NCBI RefSeq assembly: GCF_028745515.1
Contig: NZ_JAQZSG010000005.1
Span: 124,610-188,609, forward strand
DNA from: Paenibacillus thermotolerans
Lineage (GTDB): Bacteria; Bacillota; Bacilli; Paenibacillales; YIM-B00363
Direction: 5' to 3'
Length of the DNA: 64,000 bases
Of this stretch, positions 28,273-37,083 are shown one piece after another; position 1 is the first letter of the stretch, and every line of letters begins with the position of its first letter. Made by a program: the position numbers and the translations under genes. The notes under the pieces were generated by a model. It ran no database searches. It saw nothing but the letters and a program-made list of their open reading frames with translations, and was not told where the DNA came from.

Positions 28273-28542
28273 ATGCTGCCACCGGGCAATCCCGAGGAAG
28301 GAAGCTACCGGAATTCCCATCCCTTTATGCCGTGGCTTGGGATCGGCTTAACGTCCGTCGGAATCGGGCTTGCAGGAGTTTCTTTAAGCGATCTGAATCG
28401 CCGAAATTATGCACAAAAAAGGAGCGGGAACGATGGAGCATTATATTTTTACGCATCTGGCCTTTGTAAGAGGGCAGACCTTGAAGCAGCTGGAAGGGGT
28501 TACGGAAGAAACGGCGGACCGGATTCCGGAACCGTTCAATAA
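28273..28542 (+). CDS. Possible small protein (89 aa), uncertain
   Basis: An ATG at 28273 has a strong GGGAGGAG site 7 bases upstream. The frame encodes a Pro/Gly-rich N-terminus and one hydrophobic stretch (PWLGIGLTSVGIGLAGVSL, about residues 20-38). It overlaps the DinB-like gene by 110 bases in another frame, and its last 35 residues are composed like a frame shadow. It may be a real small membrane protein, a decayed gene whose tail was overwritten, or chance. Confidence 0.35.
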   Translation: MLPPGNPEEGSYRNSHPFMPWLGIGLTSVGIGLAGVSLSDLNRRNYAQKRSGNDGALYFYASGLCKRADLEAAGRGYGRNGGPDSGTVQ

Positions 28543-28906
28543 TTCGATCCGCTGGAATGCAGGTCATATTTACGTCGTTTTGGAGCGCTATGCGTTTCAG
28601 TATTTAGGGCTTCCGCAGCATTTGCCGGCCGGGTTTAAGGAGCGGTTCGAATTCGGCACTTCGCCGTCAAACCATCAAGCTGCAGATCCGGCGCCGACCT
28701 TAGAAGAGCTGAAGGCGCTGCTGCAAGAGCAGCCGGCGCGGATTCGCGCGGCGTTGGAGCACCGTCTGCAGGAAGAGGTTCCGCAGCCATACACGACGTC
28801 TTCAGGAATTACGCTCCGGACGCCCGAACAGTTTTTGGCTTTCAACTTATTCCATGAAGGAATGCATGTGAGCGTCATTAAGCATTATAAGAAGCTGTTA
28901 TCGTAA
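28433..28906 (+). CDS. DinB-like superfamily protein
   Basis: This 157-residue protein has the DinB/YfiT four-helix fold, a group of metal-binding proteins that includes thiol-dependent transferases; the reaction here is unknown. Seen: metal-ligand candidates in WNAGHIYVVLERYAF (His near residue 47) and FHEGMHVSVIKHYKKLL at the C-terminus (two His three apart plus one). An in-frame ATG at 28409 exists, but AAGGAGCGGG before the ATG at 28433 and the conserved start MEHYIF favour the shorter form. It is followed after 16 bases by an SRPBCC gene. Confidence 0.82.
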   Translation: MEHYIFTHLAFVRGQTLKQLEGVTEETADRIPEPFNNSIRWNAGHIYVVLERYAFQYLGLPQHLPAGFKERFEFGTSPSNHQAADPAPTLEELKALLQEQPARIRAALEHRLQEEVPQPYTTSSGITLRTPEQFLAFNLFHEGMHVSVIKHYKKLLS

Positions 28907-28922
28907 AAAAGGAGAGATAGCA

Positions 28923-29384
28923 ATGGCAGCCCTGAACCGGGAACCGGTCGTAAAAGCGGAAATGCTGATTCGAAAACCGGCGGAAGAAGTGTTTGAAGCG
29001 TTTGTCGACCCAACGGTTACGACAAAATTTTGGTTTACGAAAAGCAGCGGGAGATTGGAGGCGGGAAAGCGCGTCCGGTGGGATTGGGAAATGTACGGCG
29101 TCTTTGACGACGTTTATGTTGAGGCAATCGAGCCGAACAAGCGGATCGCGGTTACATCGTCGGACGGCACGAAAGTCGAGTGGGATTTTTCTCCGCGAAC
29201 GGCCCATGAAACCTTCGTCACGATTACCAACTCCGGTTTTTCGGGGAGCGGGGACGACATCGTGAATCATGCTATCGACTCCATGGGCGGATACACGATG
29301 GTGCTTTGCGGGTGTAAGGCGCTGCTGGAGCACAACGTCGCGTTGAATCTTGTAGCCGACAAGGCTCCTGACGCCCACGTGTAG
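28923..29384 (+). CDS. SRPBCC (AHSA1/START-like) domain protein
   Basis: This 153-residue protein has the helix-grip fold of the AHSA1 subfamily. Seen: the opening VKAEMLIRKPAEEVFEAFVDP and KFWFTKSSGRLEAGKRVRWDWEMYG, typical for the family, and a C-terminal helix with GGYTMVLCGCKALLEH. These proteins bind hydrophobic small molecules; no substrate can be read. AAGGAGAG lies before the ATG. It forms a two-gene unit with the DinB-like gene and ends 27 bases from the convergent VanW gene. Confidence 0.87.
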   Translation: MAALNREPVVKAEMLIRKPAEEVFEAFVDPTVTTKFWFTKSSGRLEAGKRVRWDWEMYGVFDDVYVEAIEPNKRIAVTSSDGTKVEWDFSPRTAHETFVTITNSGFSGSGDDIVNHAIDSMGGYTMVLCGCKALLEHNVALNLVADKAPDAHV

Positions 29385-29411
29385 ATGCCGGCGGACATCG
29401 GTTCCGATTGG

Positions 29412-30926
29412 TCAATCGAAAACCGGAGCCATGACGCCGTCCTCGATAATTTGCTCGTTATTGCCGCCGCTCGGTGACGGAGCATCCTTGCCGCCCGCGT
29501 TCGACGCGTACAAGTAAGGCTGCGCCTTGTACGTGTCGCGGGAAATTTTCTCGCGGGAGACAACCTTGCCGTCGACCTTCTTATATCGGTACGTCTCCAC
29601 GATATACCCGGGCTTGCCCCGCTGCAGCAGCGAGACGGTCCCTTTGGCAAGACTCGTATTTTTCACGTATTTGACCGGCGGCTCGATCGTTTTCAACGTT
29701 ACGGAACGAATTTCGTACGTAACGTTCTTCGGCATGGAGCCGAACAGCTTCACGGTCAACACGCCCCCTCGCGTCTCCGTACGGATCAACAGATGCTTCC
29801 CCGTCGAGTTTCGCCATTTGAAATTAATATTGCCGTTAGAGAACGTCGCGTCCTGACCGACCGGGACGTAGCCGATCGGCAGCGAATGGTTGCGGCGCTC
29901 GACAATCTCGAGTCCGGCCCGCAGCACCGCGTTGTAAATCGTTGTCGATACTTGACAGATGCCGCCGCCGATGCCGGGAACAAGCTTCCCGTTCAGAATG
30001 ACGGGAGCCTCGCGGTAGCCGTATTGCTTCTCCGTTTCGGCAATGACCTTCGCGTAGTCGAATACGTCCCCCGGAGGCAGCACCGTATCGTTCACTACGG
30101 AGGCTGTGGACGTTACATTATGCTTGCGGCCTGCCGCACTCGAAGCGAAGGAGGTGCTGAAGCTTGCGATGACGCGCTCGATGCCTTCCGCCTTCAGCGA
30201 CTCTACGGTCACCTTCGGCTCCTCCTCATACATCGGCATCACAAAGCCGAAACCGCCGCCCGCCTCCGGCATAAGCCCGCCTTCCGCGCGAAGCAGCTTC
30301 GGCGCCTCCAAAGATTCCGGTAAGGCGCCTCCGGGAACCGGCGGCAAGCCTGCCGCTTCCCCGACCGCCAACGATACCGTCTGCCGCAGCGTCTTCGTGT
30401 CGATCCGAACGACGCTTTTACCCGGAACGTATTGGATCTGATCCGAAGCCGTGATCACGCGTTTGGCGTCTACGGGCCGCGCCGCATACAGCTCCGGCCA
30501 TACCGATTTCACTTTTGCCGCGAACAAACGCTCATTTATAGAGACTCTAAGCGGAATGTTTTTCCCGTGCCATTCCCACCGCTGAACGGCCCGCTCCCAG
30601 ATGCTCCCCTCTAAGATCGAGACGACCTGCTCCCGCACGGCGTCCGCGTTCATTTGCAGCCCGAGCTCCCCAAGAGAGACCGCCCTTTCTATGTCGCCCT
30701 TCCCCGGAACCGCCCCCTTCAGCGTCACCTTCGCGCCGATTACCGCGCTTACTTTTTGCTTATAGCTCCTTTCAAATTCGGCCGCGGTCATTCCGCCGAC
30801 ATGCCATCCGGAAACCGTTAAGCCTCTTGGCAACGTTTCGTTCATGCCCCAGAAGGCGATCGTCCCGATGGCCGCAAGAACGGTTAGCAGAAAAAATAGG
30901 GTTATGCGAACAAGCCAATATTTCAT
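29412..30926 (-). CDS. VanW family protein with peptidoglycan-binding-type N domain
   Basis: This 504-residue exported protein starts with an uncleaved or signal helix (residues 5-28, LVRITLFFLLTVLAAIG). It is followed by a repeat-like domain (LPRGLTVSGWHVGGMTAAEFERSY, split over about 32-56) seen in L,D-transpeptidase-linked proteins, and then the VanW domain from about 265 with GGGICQVSTTIYNAVLRAGLEIVERRNHS, split around 320-350. A G5-like beta region ends the chain. VanW occurs in some vancomycin clusters, but its role is unknown, and no other van gene is present here. The RBS is GAGGTG upstream of the ATG. Confidence 0.9.
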   Translation of the reverse strand: MKYWLVRITLFFLLTVLAAIGTIAFWGMNETLPRGLTVSGWHVGGMTAAEFERSYKQKVSAVIGAKVTLKGAVPGKGDIERAVSLGELGLQMNADAVREQVVSILEGSIWERAVQRWEWHGKNIPLRVSINERLFAAKVKSVWPELYAARPVDAKRVITASDQIQYVPGKSVVRIDTKTLRQTVSLAVGEAAGLPPVPGGALPESLEAPKLLRAEGGLMPEAGGGFGFVMPMYEEEPKVTVESLKAEGIERVIASFSTSFASSAAGRKHNVTSTASVVNDTVLPPGDVFDYAKVIAETEKQYGYREAPVILNGKLVPGIGGGICQVSTTIYNAVLRAGLEIVERRNHSLPIGYVPVGQDATFSNGNINFKWRNSTGKHLLIRTETRGGVLTVKLFGSMPKNVTYEIRSVTLKTIEPPVKYVKNTSLAKGTVSLLQRGKPGYIVETYRYKKVDGKVVSREKISRDTYKAQPYLYASNAGGKDAPSPSGGNNEQIIEDGVMAPVFD

Positions 30927-31031
30927 CGCCGCACCTCATTGTTGAAATGATCTACTACATATATATGAGGCTTATCCCAAATTTTACATGAGAATTTATG
31001 CCGGACTTTGACCAAATTCGCACAAAAGTAA

Positions 31032-31040
31032 TGTTACAAT
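31032..31040 (+). promoter_or_regulatory. Possible extended -10 promoter element before ftsE
   Basis: TG-T-TACAAT at 31032-31040 is an extended -10 form. A TTGACC lies 21 bases further up, too far for a normal -35. The 204-bp gap between the divergent VanW and ftsE genes shows nothing else clear. Confidence 0.3.
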
Positions 31041-31130
31041 GTTACTTATTGATGAAAACCGCAAATTGGTGGAGGAATTTCGTGCCTTTTGTCGAAATGT
31101 TCTTTTTATGTGCAAACAGGAGTGATTCTT

Positions 31131-31817
31131 TTGATAGAACTGCATGACGTTTGGAAGACGTATCCGAACGGCGGCCAAGCGCTTAAAGGCGTGTCCGTTC
31201 GTATCGATAGTAATGAATTCGTCTATATCGTAGGTCCCTCAGGAGCGGGCAAATCTACGTTTATGAAATTGATTTATAGAGAAGAGAGACCTACCAAAGG
31301 TTCGATTTTCGTGAACGGCTTTAACCTCGAAAAGCTGAAGCAGCGGAAAATACCGTTCGTCCGGCGCAATATCGGCGTTATTTTTCAGGATTTCAAACTT
31401 CTCCCCCAAATGACCGCATACGAAAACATCGCCTTCGCCATGGAGGTAATCGAAGCTCCGTCAAGGATCATCAAGAAGCGTACGCAAGAGGTGCTTGAGC
31501 TTGTAAAGCTGAAGGATAAGGGAAACGCCTATCCTGCGCAGCTCTCCGGCGGCGAACAGCAGCGGGTCGCCATTGCCCGCGCCATAGTGAACAATCCGGC
31601 CGTTATCGTAGCGGATGAGCCTACCGGAAACCTCGATCCGGAAACCTCTTGGGGCATTATGCGGCTGCTCGAGGAAATCAATTTCCGCGGAGCGACGATT
31701 GTAATGGCAACCCACAACAGGGACATCGTGAACAACATGAGAAAAAGGGTTCTAGCGATCGAAGGCGGACAGATCGTGCGCGACCAGGCGAGAGGGGAAT
31801 ACGGCTATGAGGATTAG
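31131..31817 (+). CDS. ftsE: Cell division ATP-binding protein FtsE
   Basis: FtsE is the ATPase of the FtsEX complex that switches on cell-wall hydrolases at or near the division site. Seen: Walker [10 protein letters not shown] (residues 35-43), signature LSGGEQQR (138-145) and Walker [13 protein letters not shown] (158-169). A longer frame opens at 31089, but AGGAGT at 31118-31123 lies 7 bases before the TTG at 31131, which gives 228 residues and the usual start [14 protein letters not shown]. It overlaps ftsX by 11 bases. Confidence 0.96.
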   Translation: MIELHDVWKTYPNGGQALKGVSVRIDSNEFVYIVGPSGAGKSTFMKLIYREERPTKGSIFVNGFNLEKLKQRKIPFVRRNIGVIFQDFKLLPQMTAYENIAFAMEVIEAPSRIIKKRTQEVLELVKLKDKGNAYPAQLSGGEQQRVAIARAIVNNPAVIVADEPTGNLDPETSWGIMRLLEEINFRGATIVMATHNRDIVNNMRKRVLAIEGGQIVRDQARGEYGYED

Positions 31818-32739
31818 TACGCTTGGCCGGCATTTCCGGGAAGGCTTTCGAAGCATATGGCGCAACGGCTGGATGTCGTTCGCTTCGATCAGCGCCATAT
31901 CGATTTCGCTGTTTATTCTCGGCGTATTTATGATCGTAGCGATGAACGTGAACCAGCTGACGAAGGATATCGAGAGCGAGGTTGAAATTCGGGTTTATCT
32001 CGATACGACCGTGCAAAGATCCGAAGTGCCGCAGCTGCAGAACGATATCGCCAAAATTAAAATCGGCGGCAAGGATGTCATAAAGAAGATTGATTTCGTG
32101 TCCAAGGAAGACGGACTCGAATTTCTCAAAGAACGGCTCGGCGATGACGGGCGGGAGCTGCTGGAGGGTCAGGAAGGCGATAACAATCCGCTCCCGGATT
32201 CTTTTACGGTCGAGGTGTACGACCCGAGAATGATTGAGGCGGTCGCGCAAAGCATTCTTACGCTGAACGAAGGAAAGGATCCCGCCCCGATTTGGGAAGT
32301 GAATTACGGGGCCGATACGGTTCGCACGCTGTTTAAAGTAACCGACATCGTCCGGAACGTCGGATTGATTCTCGTAGGCGGTTTGGCGCTCATGTCGATG
32401 TTTCTGATCGCGAACACGATTAAAATCACGATTGTTGCCAGACGCCGCGAAATTTCGATCATGAAGCTGGTCGGCGCAACGAACAGCTTTATCCGCTGGC
32501 CGTTCTTCGTGGAAGGCGCGCTGCTCGGCATTATCGGCTCCGCGATTCCGCTTATTATTTTGTACGTGTTGTACCATCAATTGATTTCTTTAACCAAGAT
32601 GGAGCTTGGACTGCTGCAAATCGCGCTGCTGCCGTTATCCGAGATCGCTTCCGTGACGGCGGTCCTGTTGCTCGGAATCGGCTTTGTCATCGGCGTATGG
32701 GGAAGCTTGCTGTCCGTCCGAAAGTTCCTGAAGGTGTAG
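31807..32739 (+). CDS. ftsX: Cell division protein FtsX
   Basis: FtsX is the membrane partner of FtsE; its outer loop binds the hydrolase or its activator. Seen: a cytoplasmic N-terminus, TM1 near 24-46 (SFASISAISISLFILGVFMIV), a large outside domain (about 50-170), and three more membrane segments near 183-205, 230-255 and 275-300. At 310 residues it is a normal Firmicutes FtsX. The gene is translationally coupled to ftsE and is followed 47 bases later by the likely target hydrolase. Confidence 0.95.
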   Translation: MRISTLGRHFREGFRSIWRNGWMSFASISAISISLFILGVFMIVAMNVNQLTKDIESEVEIRVYLDTTVQRSEVPQLQNDIAKIKIGGKDVIKKIDFVSKEDGLEFLKERLGDDGRELLEGQEGDNNPLPDSFTVEVYDPRMIEAVAQSILTLNEGKDPAPIWEVNYGADTVRTLFKVTDIVRNVGLILVGGLALMSMFLIANTIKITIVARRREISIMKLVGATNSFIRWPFFVEGALLGIIGSAIPLIILYVLYHQLISLTKMELGLLQIALLPLSEIASVTAVLLLGIGFVIGVWGSLLSVRKFLKV

Positions 32740-32786
32740 CAGCTGTAACGACGAATTGAACCGATAACAGACGAGGGGTTGATCGA

Positions 32787-33995
32787 GTGAAACGGTACAT
32801 ATTGCCGTTAGCAGTGGCAGTGTCGGTGGCGGTGACGTCCGTCGGCATTCCAGGAACACCCGCAAAGGCCGTCTCGGAGCTGGAAAAAATCAACCAAGAA
32901 TTAGACAGAGTCAAGCGCGAGATTAAGAGTGCCCAAGACGCGGAAAAAAATGCGAAAGCAGAAATTAAAAGAATCCGCGAGCAGAAGGAAGAATATTCGG
33001 CTCAGGTCGCCGAGCTTCAGAAGGAGATCGACTCGACGAGCAAAAAGCTGCAAAATTTGAACAAACAAATCGACGATGTGGAATCGAATTTGGAATTTAC
33101 GACGCAGGAGCTGAAGGATGCGGAGCAGCGGGTCGTCGATCGCGACGCATTGCTGAAATCGAGACTGCAGCTGCTTTATATGAACGGCTTCGTCAAATAT
33201 CTTGACGTATTGCTAAGCTCTACCAGTTTCGTAGATTTCTTGGACCGCATGACGGCGCTGCAATCGATCGTAGAGAAGGATAAAGAGATTTTAGAGTTGA
33301 ATATCGCGGATAAGCAAACCGTGGAGATGAAAAAGAAAGACGTGGAGGCGCAGCTGGACTACGTGAGCCAGCTGCTTGCTCAGACCGTAGAGCTGAAGAG
33401 GACGCTGGAGAAAAAGCAGGCAAACCGCCAGGTCGCGATCGCGTCTCTTGAATCGAAGGAAGATAATTTGGAAGAATTGTCGGCGGAGCAGGAGCAGCAG
33501 CTGCTGAAGCTCGCCGATACGCAAGCGAAGCTTGTGAAGAAGCAGCAAGAGATCAAAAATAAAAATAAAAAGAAGTCTACGGTGAAGAAATATACCGGCG
33601 GGCAATTAACGTGGCCGGTGCCGTCCAGCGAACGTATCACCTCCGAGTGGGGCACGCGGATACACCCGATCACGAAGAAGAAGCATACGCATTCCGGCAT
33701 TGATATCGGCGCTCCGAACGGTACGACGATCGTTGCCGCGGCATCGGGTACGGTCATCCTCGCTCAGTGGTACGGCGGTTACGGAAACTGCATTATTATC
33801 GAACATAAAGAAGGCTTCCGGACGCTGTACGGGCATATTCGCTCCGGCGGAATCAAAGTGAAGGTCGGCGACGAGGTGTCGGCCGGACAAAAAATCGCCG
33901 AGGTCGGCTCGACAGGAAACTCCACAGGCAACCACTTGCACTTCGGCGTTTACGTGAACAATGAATCGGTGGACCCGCTGCCTTATTTAAAATAA
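32787..33995 (+). CDS. Coiled-coil M23 peptidase (EnvC/CwlO-like wall hydrolase)
   Basis: This 402-residue exported protein has a signal peptide (residues 1 to about 27, ending TPAKA), a long coiled coil (about 30-260, rich in Lys, Glu and Gln) and a C-terminal M23/LytM domain (about 283-400). The zinc ligands H302, D306 (HSGID) and H385 (HLHFG, with H383) are all present, so the domain should be an active endopeptidase. FtsEX controls such coiled-coil hydrolases directly (EnvC in E. coli, CwlO in Bacillus), and this gene follows ftsX. The GTG start follows GAGGGG. Confidence 0.9.
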   Translation: MKRYILPLAVAVSVAVTSVGIPGTPAKAVSELEKINQELDRVKREIKSAQDAEKNAKAEIKRIREQKEEYSAQVAELQKEIDSTSKKLQNLNKQIDDVESNLEFTTQELKDAEQRVVDRDALLKSRLQLLYMNGFVKYLDVLLSSTSFVDFLDRMTALQSIVEKDKEILELNIADKQTVEMKKKDVEAQLDYVSQLLAQTVELKRTLEKKQANRQVAIASLESKEDNLEELSAEQEQQLLKLADTQAKLVKKQQEIKNKNKKKSTVKKYTGGQLTWPVPSSERITSEWGTRIHPITKKKHTHSGIDIGAPNGTTIVAAASGTVILAQWYGGYGNCIIIEHKEGFRTLYGHIRSGGIKVKVGDEVSAGQKIAEVGSTGNSTGNHLHFGVYVNNESVDPLPYLK

Positions 33996-34081
33996 TTTCA
34001 TAAGTAGTACAGGCCTTGCATATACTAATCTAGTATGTGAAACGAATTTCGCCAGCAGGACGATTAAGGTGGTGGAGAAGC

Positions 34082-35584
34082 GTGTTGTTTAAAGGCCGTA
34101 CAGTTGTTGCGTTCGTGCTGCTGGCTTGCTTTGCCGGCAGCATTTTGACGCTTACGATTACGGGCTCGCTAGATGCTCGAATGTTGCCCCGCGAAGTGAG
34201 GCAAGCGATGGCGGTAACGGGTGGAGCCGACCCCGTCGGCGGCAGCACGGAAGAAAGCGCCGCCCATGGTCAAGCCGGCGGCTTGACCGAGAAGGAGCTC
34301 GAGAAAATCTCGACCGTGTTCGAGCTGGTGAACAGCCGGTATTTCGAAAACGTTGATCGGCAAGCGCTTGCCGACGGCGCGCTGGAGGGGCTGGTAGCGG
34401 CATTAGGAGACCCTTATTCCGAGTATCTCGACAAAGAAGAAATCGAGGCGTTTTCGGAACATATTCATTCCTCGTTCTCCGGCATCGGAGCGGAGGTCAC
34501 GCTGCAGGACGGCAACGTCGTCGTTGTCACGCCCCAGCGGAATACTCCGGCGGAACGGGCGGGCATATTGCCCGGCGACATTATTTTGTCGGTGAACGGC
34601 GAAGCGCTGCAAGGCTTGGACCTGCACGACGCGGTGGAAAAAATACGCGGCCCGAAGGGAACGCAGGCGAAGCTGAGAGTGCTGCGCAAAGGCTCGGCCG
34701 AGCCGATCGACATTATCGTCGTGCGGGACGAAATCCAGAAGGAAACCGTGGAAGCGGAGATGCTCGACAATACGCAGAAAATCGGGAAAATCATCATCAG
34801 TCAATTCGCCGTCAATACCGCCGAACGGTTTGCTGCAGAGCTGGAGCAGCTGGAAGCCAAGGGAATGAAGGGATTGATCATCGACGTCCGGAACAACCCC
34901 GGAGGCGTCGTCTCCGCCGTTCAAGACATTGCCGAGCAATTCGTTCCGAAGGGCAAGACGATTATGCACATGGAATATAAGAACGGCAAACGGGAAAAGA
35001 CGGAGTCCAAGGGGACGGGGAAGAAATACCCCGTTGTCGTACTCATTAACAAAGGCTCGGCCAGCGCTTCGGAAATTTTGGGCGCGGCGATTCAGGAATC
35101 GGCCGGAGGCGTGCTGGTCGGCGAGACGACGTTCGGCAAGGGGCTTGTCCAGACGACGGTGCAAATGAAGGACAACACCGGCGTTAAGCTGACCATCGCC
35201 AAGTGGCTTACGCCTGACGGGGATACGATCAATAAACAGGGCATTACGCCGGATATCGTTGTCGAGCAGAATGTATTGTTCGAGACCGTATCGATTCCGA
35301 AGGATCACGCGCTGAAGTACGATATGGCCGGCGACGAAGTGAAGAACCTTCAAGGAATCTTGAAGGGAATCGGGTACGCGCCGGGCCGGACGGACGGTTA
35401 TTTCGACCGGTCGACGGAGCAGGCGGTTCGCTCGTTCCAGAAGAACGAAGGCTTGAGCGCAACGGGCATTGTCGATGAAGCGACAGCGGCGCGGCTGGAG
35501 CAAGAGGTCATTAAGAAGCTGCTGGATCCGAAGAACGACAATCAATTGAAGGCGGCCGTGCAGCAAATCCAAAAAATGCTATAA
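34082..35584 (+). CDS. ctpB: Carboxy-terminal processing protease (S41, CtpA/CtpB)
   Basis: The enzyme is a membrane-anchored serine protease that cuts near protein C-termini; in Bacillus CtpB acts on spore-coat signalling protein SpoIVFA. Seen (500-residue form): TM helix 7-29, PDZ domain about 130-215, catalytic S328 in KGSASASE and K353 in FGKG, exactly 25 apart, and a C-terminal peptidoglycan-binding domain about 410-480. The frame opens at 34037 without an RBS; GGTGG at 34068-34072 supports the GTG at 34082. Position after ftsEX matches Bacillus ctpB; the orthology is inferred. Confidence 0.92.
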   Translation: MLFKGRTVVAFVLLACFAGSILTLTITGSLDARMLPREVRQAMAVTGGADPVGGSTEESAAHGQAGGLTEKELEKISTVFELVNSRYFENVDRQALADGALEGLVAALGDPYSEYLDKEEIEAFSEHIHSSFSGIGAEVTLQDGNVVVVTPQRNTPAERAGILPGDIILSVNGEALQGLDLHDAVEKIRGPKGTQAKLRVLRKGSAEPIDIIVVRDEIQKETVEAEMLDNTQKIGKIIISQFAVNTAERFAAELEQLEAKGMKGLIIDVRNNPGGVVSAVQDIAEQFVPKGKTIMHMEYKNGKREKTESKGTGKKYPVVVLINKGSASASEILGAAIQESAGGVLVGETTFGKGLVQTTVQMKDNTGVKLTIAKWLTPDGDTINKQGITPDIVVEQNVLFETVSIPKDHALKYDMAGDEVKNLQGILKGIGYAPGRTDGYFDRSTEQAVRSFQKNEGLSATGIVDEATAARLEQEVIKKLLDPKNDNQLKAAVQQIQKML

Positions 35585-35625
35585 GCATTAGAAGGAAAGC
35601 CAAGCGAAAATGTCGAATACGTTGA

Positions 35626-35655
35626 GGAAGGTCGGGATTCCGGCCTTCCTTTTTC
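35626..35655 (+). terminator. Terminator of the ftsEX-ctp unit
   Basis: GGAAGGTCGG pairs with CCGGCCTTCC (one G-U), loop GATT, followed by TTTTT. Confidence 0.9.
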
Positions 35656-35729
35656 TACGGTTTCGGTAACATAAGGACGGCAAGGCAAGGCAGGGTATCC
35701 TTGAGTTTGAATACGGGGAGTAAGGAACT

Positions 35730-37064
35730 ATGGACTTATTCATCAGTATGGGGCGCGCTTTCGGGGCTTTATGGCTGTCTCCCTTTTATTATTTGTCGAT
35801 TCTGTTCGTCGTTTGGCAGGTACGCAAGCAGATTGTAACGGAACGAAGGCTGTACTCGGTGCGGCTTCATTCGATATGGAGCGAGACGTGGCGGACGGTC
35901 GTTTGGGGCGCCGCCGCGGGACTGGCGGGCACGATCGCATTCGCATTCGTCGGCGCCGTCCTGAGTCCGTTTACGCTGTACGCATTGTGGATTTTAGCGC
36001 TGCTGCTTTCGGTGCTGCGCATCCGCTATTTATGCTTCGCTTACGCTTCCGGCGCGCTGGGGCTGCTGCACGCCGCTGCGAGCTACGTTCCCGAGGATTT
36101 CCTCGGAGGAGGGGCGGCGCCGTTCGTGCGCGAGCTCGCCGCCGTGGATATGCCGTCGGTGCTCGCGTTGGTCGCGCTGCTGCACTTAGCCGAGGCGGCG
36201 CTTGTGCTGCGGCTCGGCAAGCGACTGGCGACTCCGCTGTTTTTCGAGGGCAAGCGCGGGAAGCTGATCGGCGGCTATCGCCTGCAAGGCTTTTGGCCGG
36301 CGCCGATGCTGCTGCTCGTCCCGGCGGCTGGCGGCGGCGGGTCGCTGCCATGGGAGCCGCTGCTGGGCGGCTCGGTGTGGGACGGCGGCTGGACCGTGCT
36401 CGCCTTCCCGGTCGTCATCGGCTTCGGCACGATGACGACGAAGCTGCTCCCGGCGGCGGCCGCGCGCCGGGGGGGACGGCGGCTCGCCCTGTACGGGCCG
36501 GCCGCCGCGGTTCTCGCCGCGCTGTCGGCGCTGGCGCCGGTTCCGGCGGTCGCTGCGCTCGCCGCCGTGCTTGTGGCAGGGCTGCATGAGCTCGTCTATG
36601 CGGCGGGCCGCATAGACGAAGCGCAGGGCAGCCCGTATTACGTGCACGACGAGCGCGGCCTCAAGGTGCTGGCGGTGCTGCCGCATTCTCCGGCGGCGGA
36701 CCTCGGCATTGAGGCGGGCGATATCGTGCATAAGGTGAACGGCCTGCGCGTGAACAGCAAGGCCGAGCTGCACGCCGCGCTCCGCGTGAACGCGGCGTTC
36801 ACGAAGCTGGAGGTGCTCAATCTCGAGGGGCAGAGCAAGTTTTTGCAGCGGGCCCTGTTTGCGAACGAGCACCACCAGCTGGGCATCATCCTGTGCCCGG
36901 ATGACGATGCGCTGTATTACGCCGAGGCGCGAAGCGGCGGTTTGTTCACGTTCCTGAGATCGCGCCGGACGAAATCGTCTTCGGCCCCGGCTTCGGCTTC
37001 GGTATTGGCCCTGGAGGCGCCGCGCGGGGGTCAAGGCGAACCGAAGCCGCCGGCAACGATGTAG
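35730..37064 (+). CDS. minJ: PDZ-domain membrane protein, probable MinJ
   Basis: This 444-residue protein has about six to eight hydrophobic segments in residues 12-290 and a PDZ domain near 310-375 (RGLKVLAVLPHSPAADLGIEAGDIVHKVNG, split over about 310-340). In Bacillus MinJ (YvjD) has the same build, sits downstream of ctpB, and links the MinCD division inhibitor to DivIVA. Sequence similarity cannot be judged here, so the name rests on build and position. The middle third is very GC-rich (Ala/Gly/Arg codons). A second role in secretion or sporulation cannot be excluded. Confidence 0.7.
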   Translation: MDLFISMGRAFGALWLSPFYYLSILFVVWQVRKQIVTERRLYSVRLHSIWSETWRTVVWGAAAGLAGTIAFAFVGAVLSPFTLYALWILALLLSVLRIRYLCFAYASGALGLLHAAASYVPEDFLGGGAAPFVRELAAVDMPSVLALVALLHLAEAALVLRLGKRLATPLFFEGKRGKLIGGYRLQGFWPAPMLLLVPAAGGGGSLPWEPLLGGSVWDGGWTVLAFPVVIGFGTMTTKLLPAAAARRGGRRLALYGPAAAVLAALSALAPVPAVAALAAVLVAGLHELVYAAGRIDEAQGSPYYVHDERGLKVLAVLPHSPAADLGIEAGDIVHKVNGLRVNSKAELHAALRVNAAFTKLEVLNLEGQSKFLQRALFANEHHQLGIILCPDDDALYYAEARSGGLFTFLRSRRTKSSSAPASASVLALEAPRGGQGEPKPPATM

Positions 37065-37083
37065 AAGAGATGGAGATTTGCGA

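Noticed and set aside
29412-30926. VanW as evidence of glycopeptide resistance
   Set aside because: No vanA/B ligase, vanX, vanY or vanRS gene is present; lone VanW-domain proteins are common in spore-formers.
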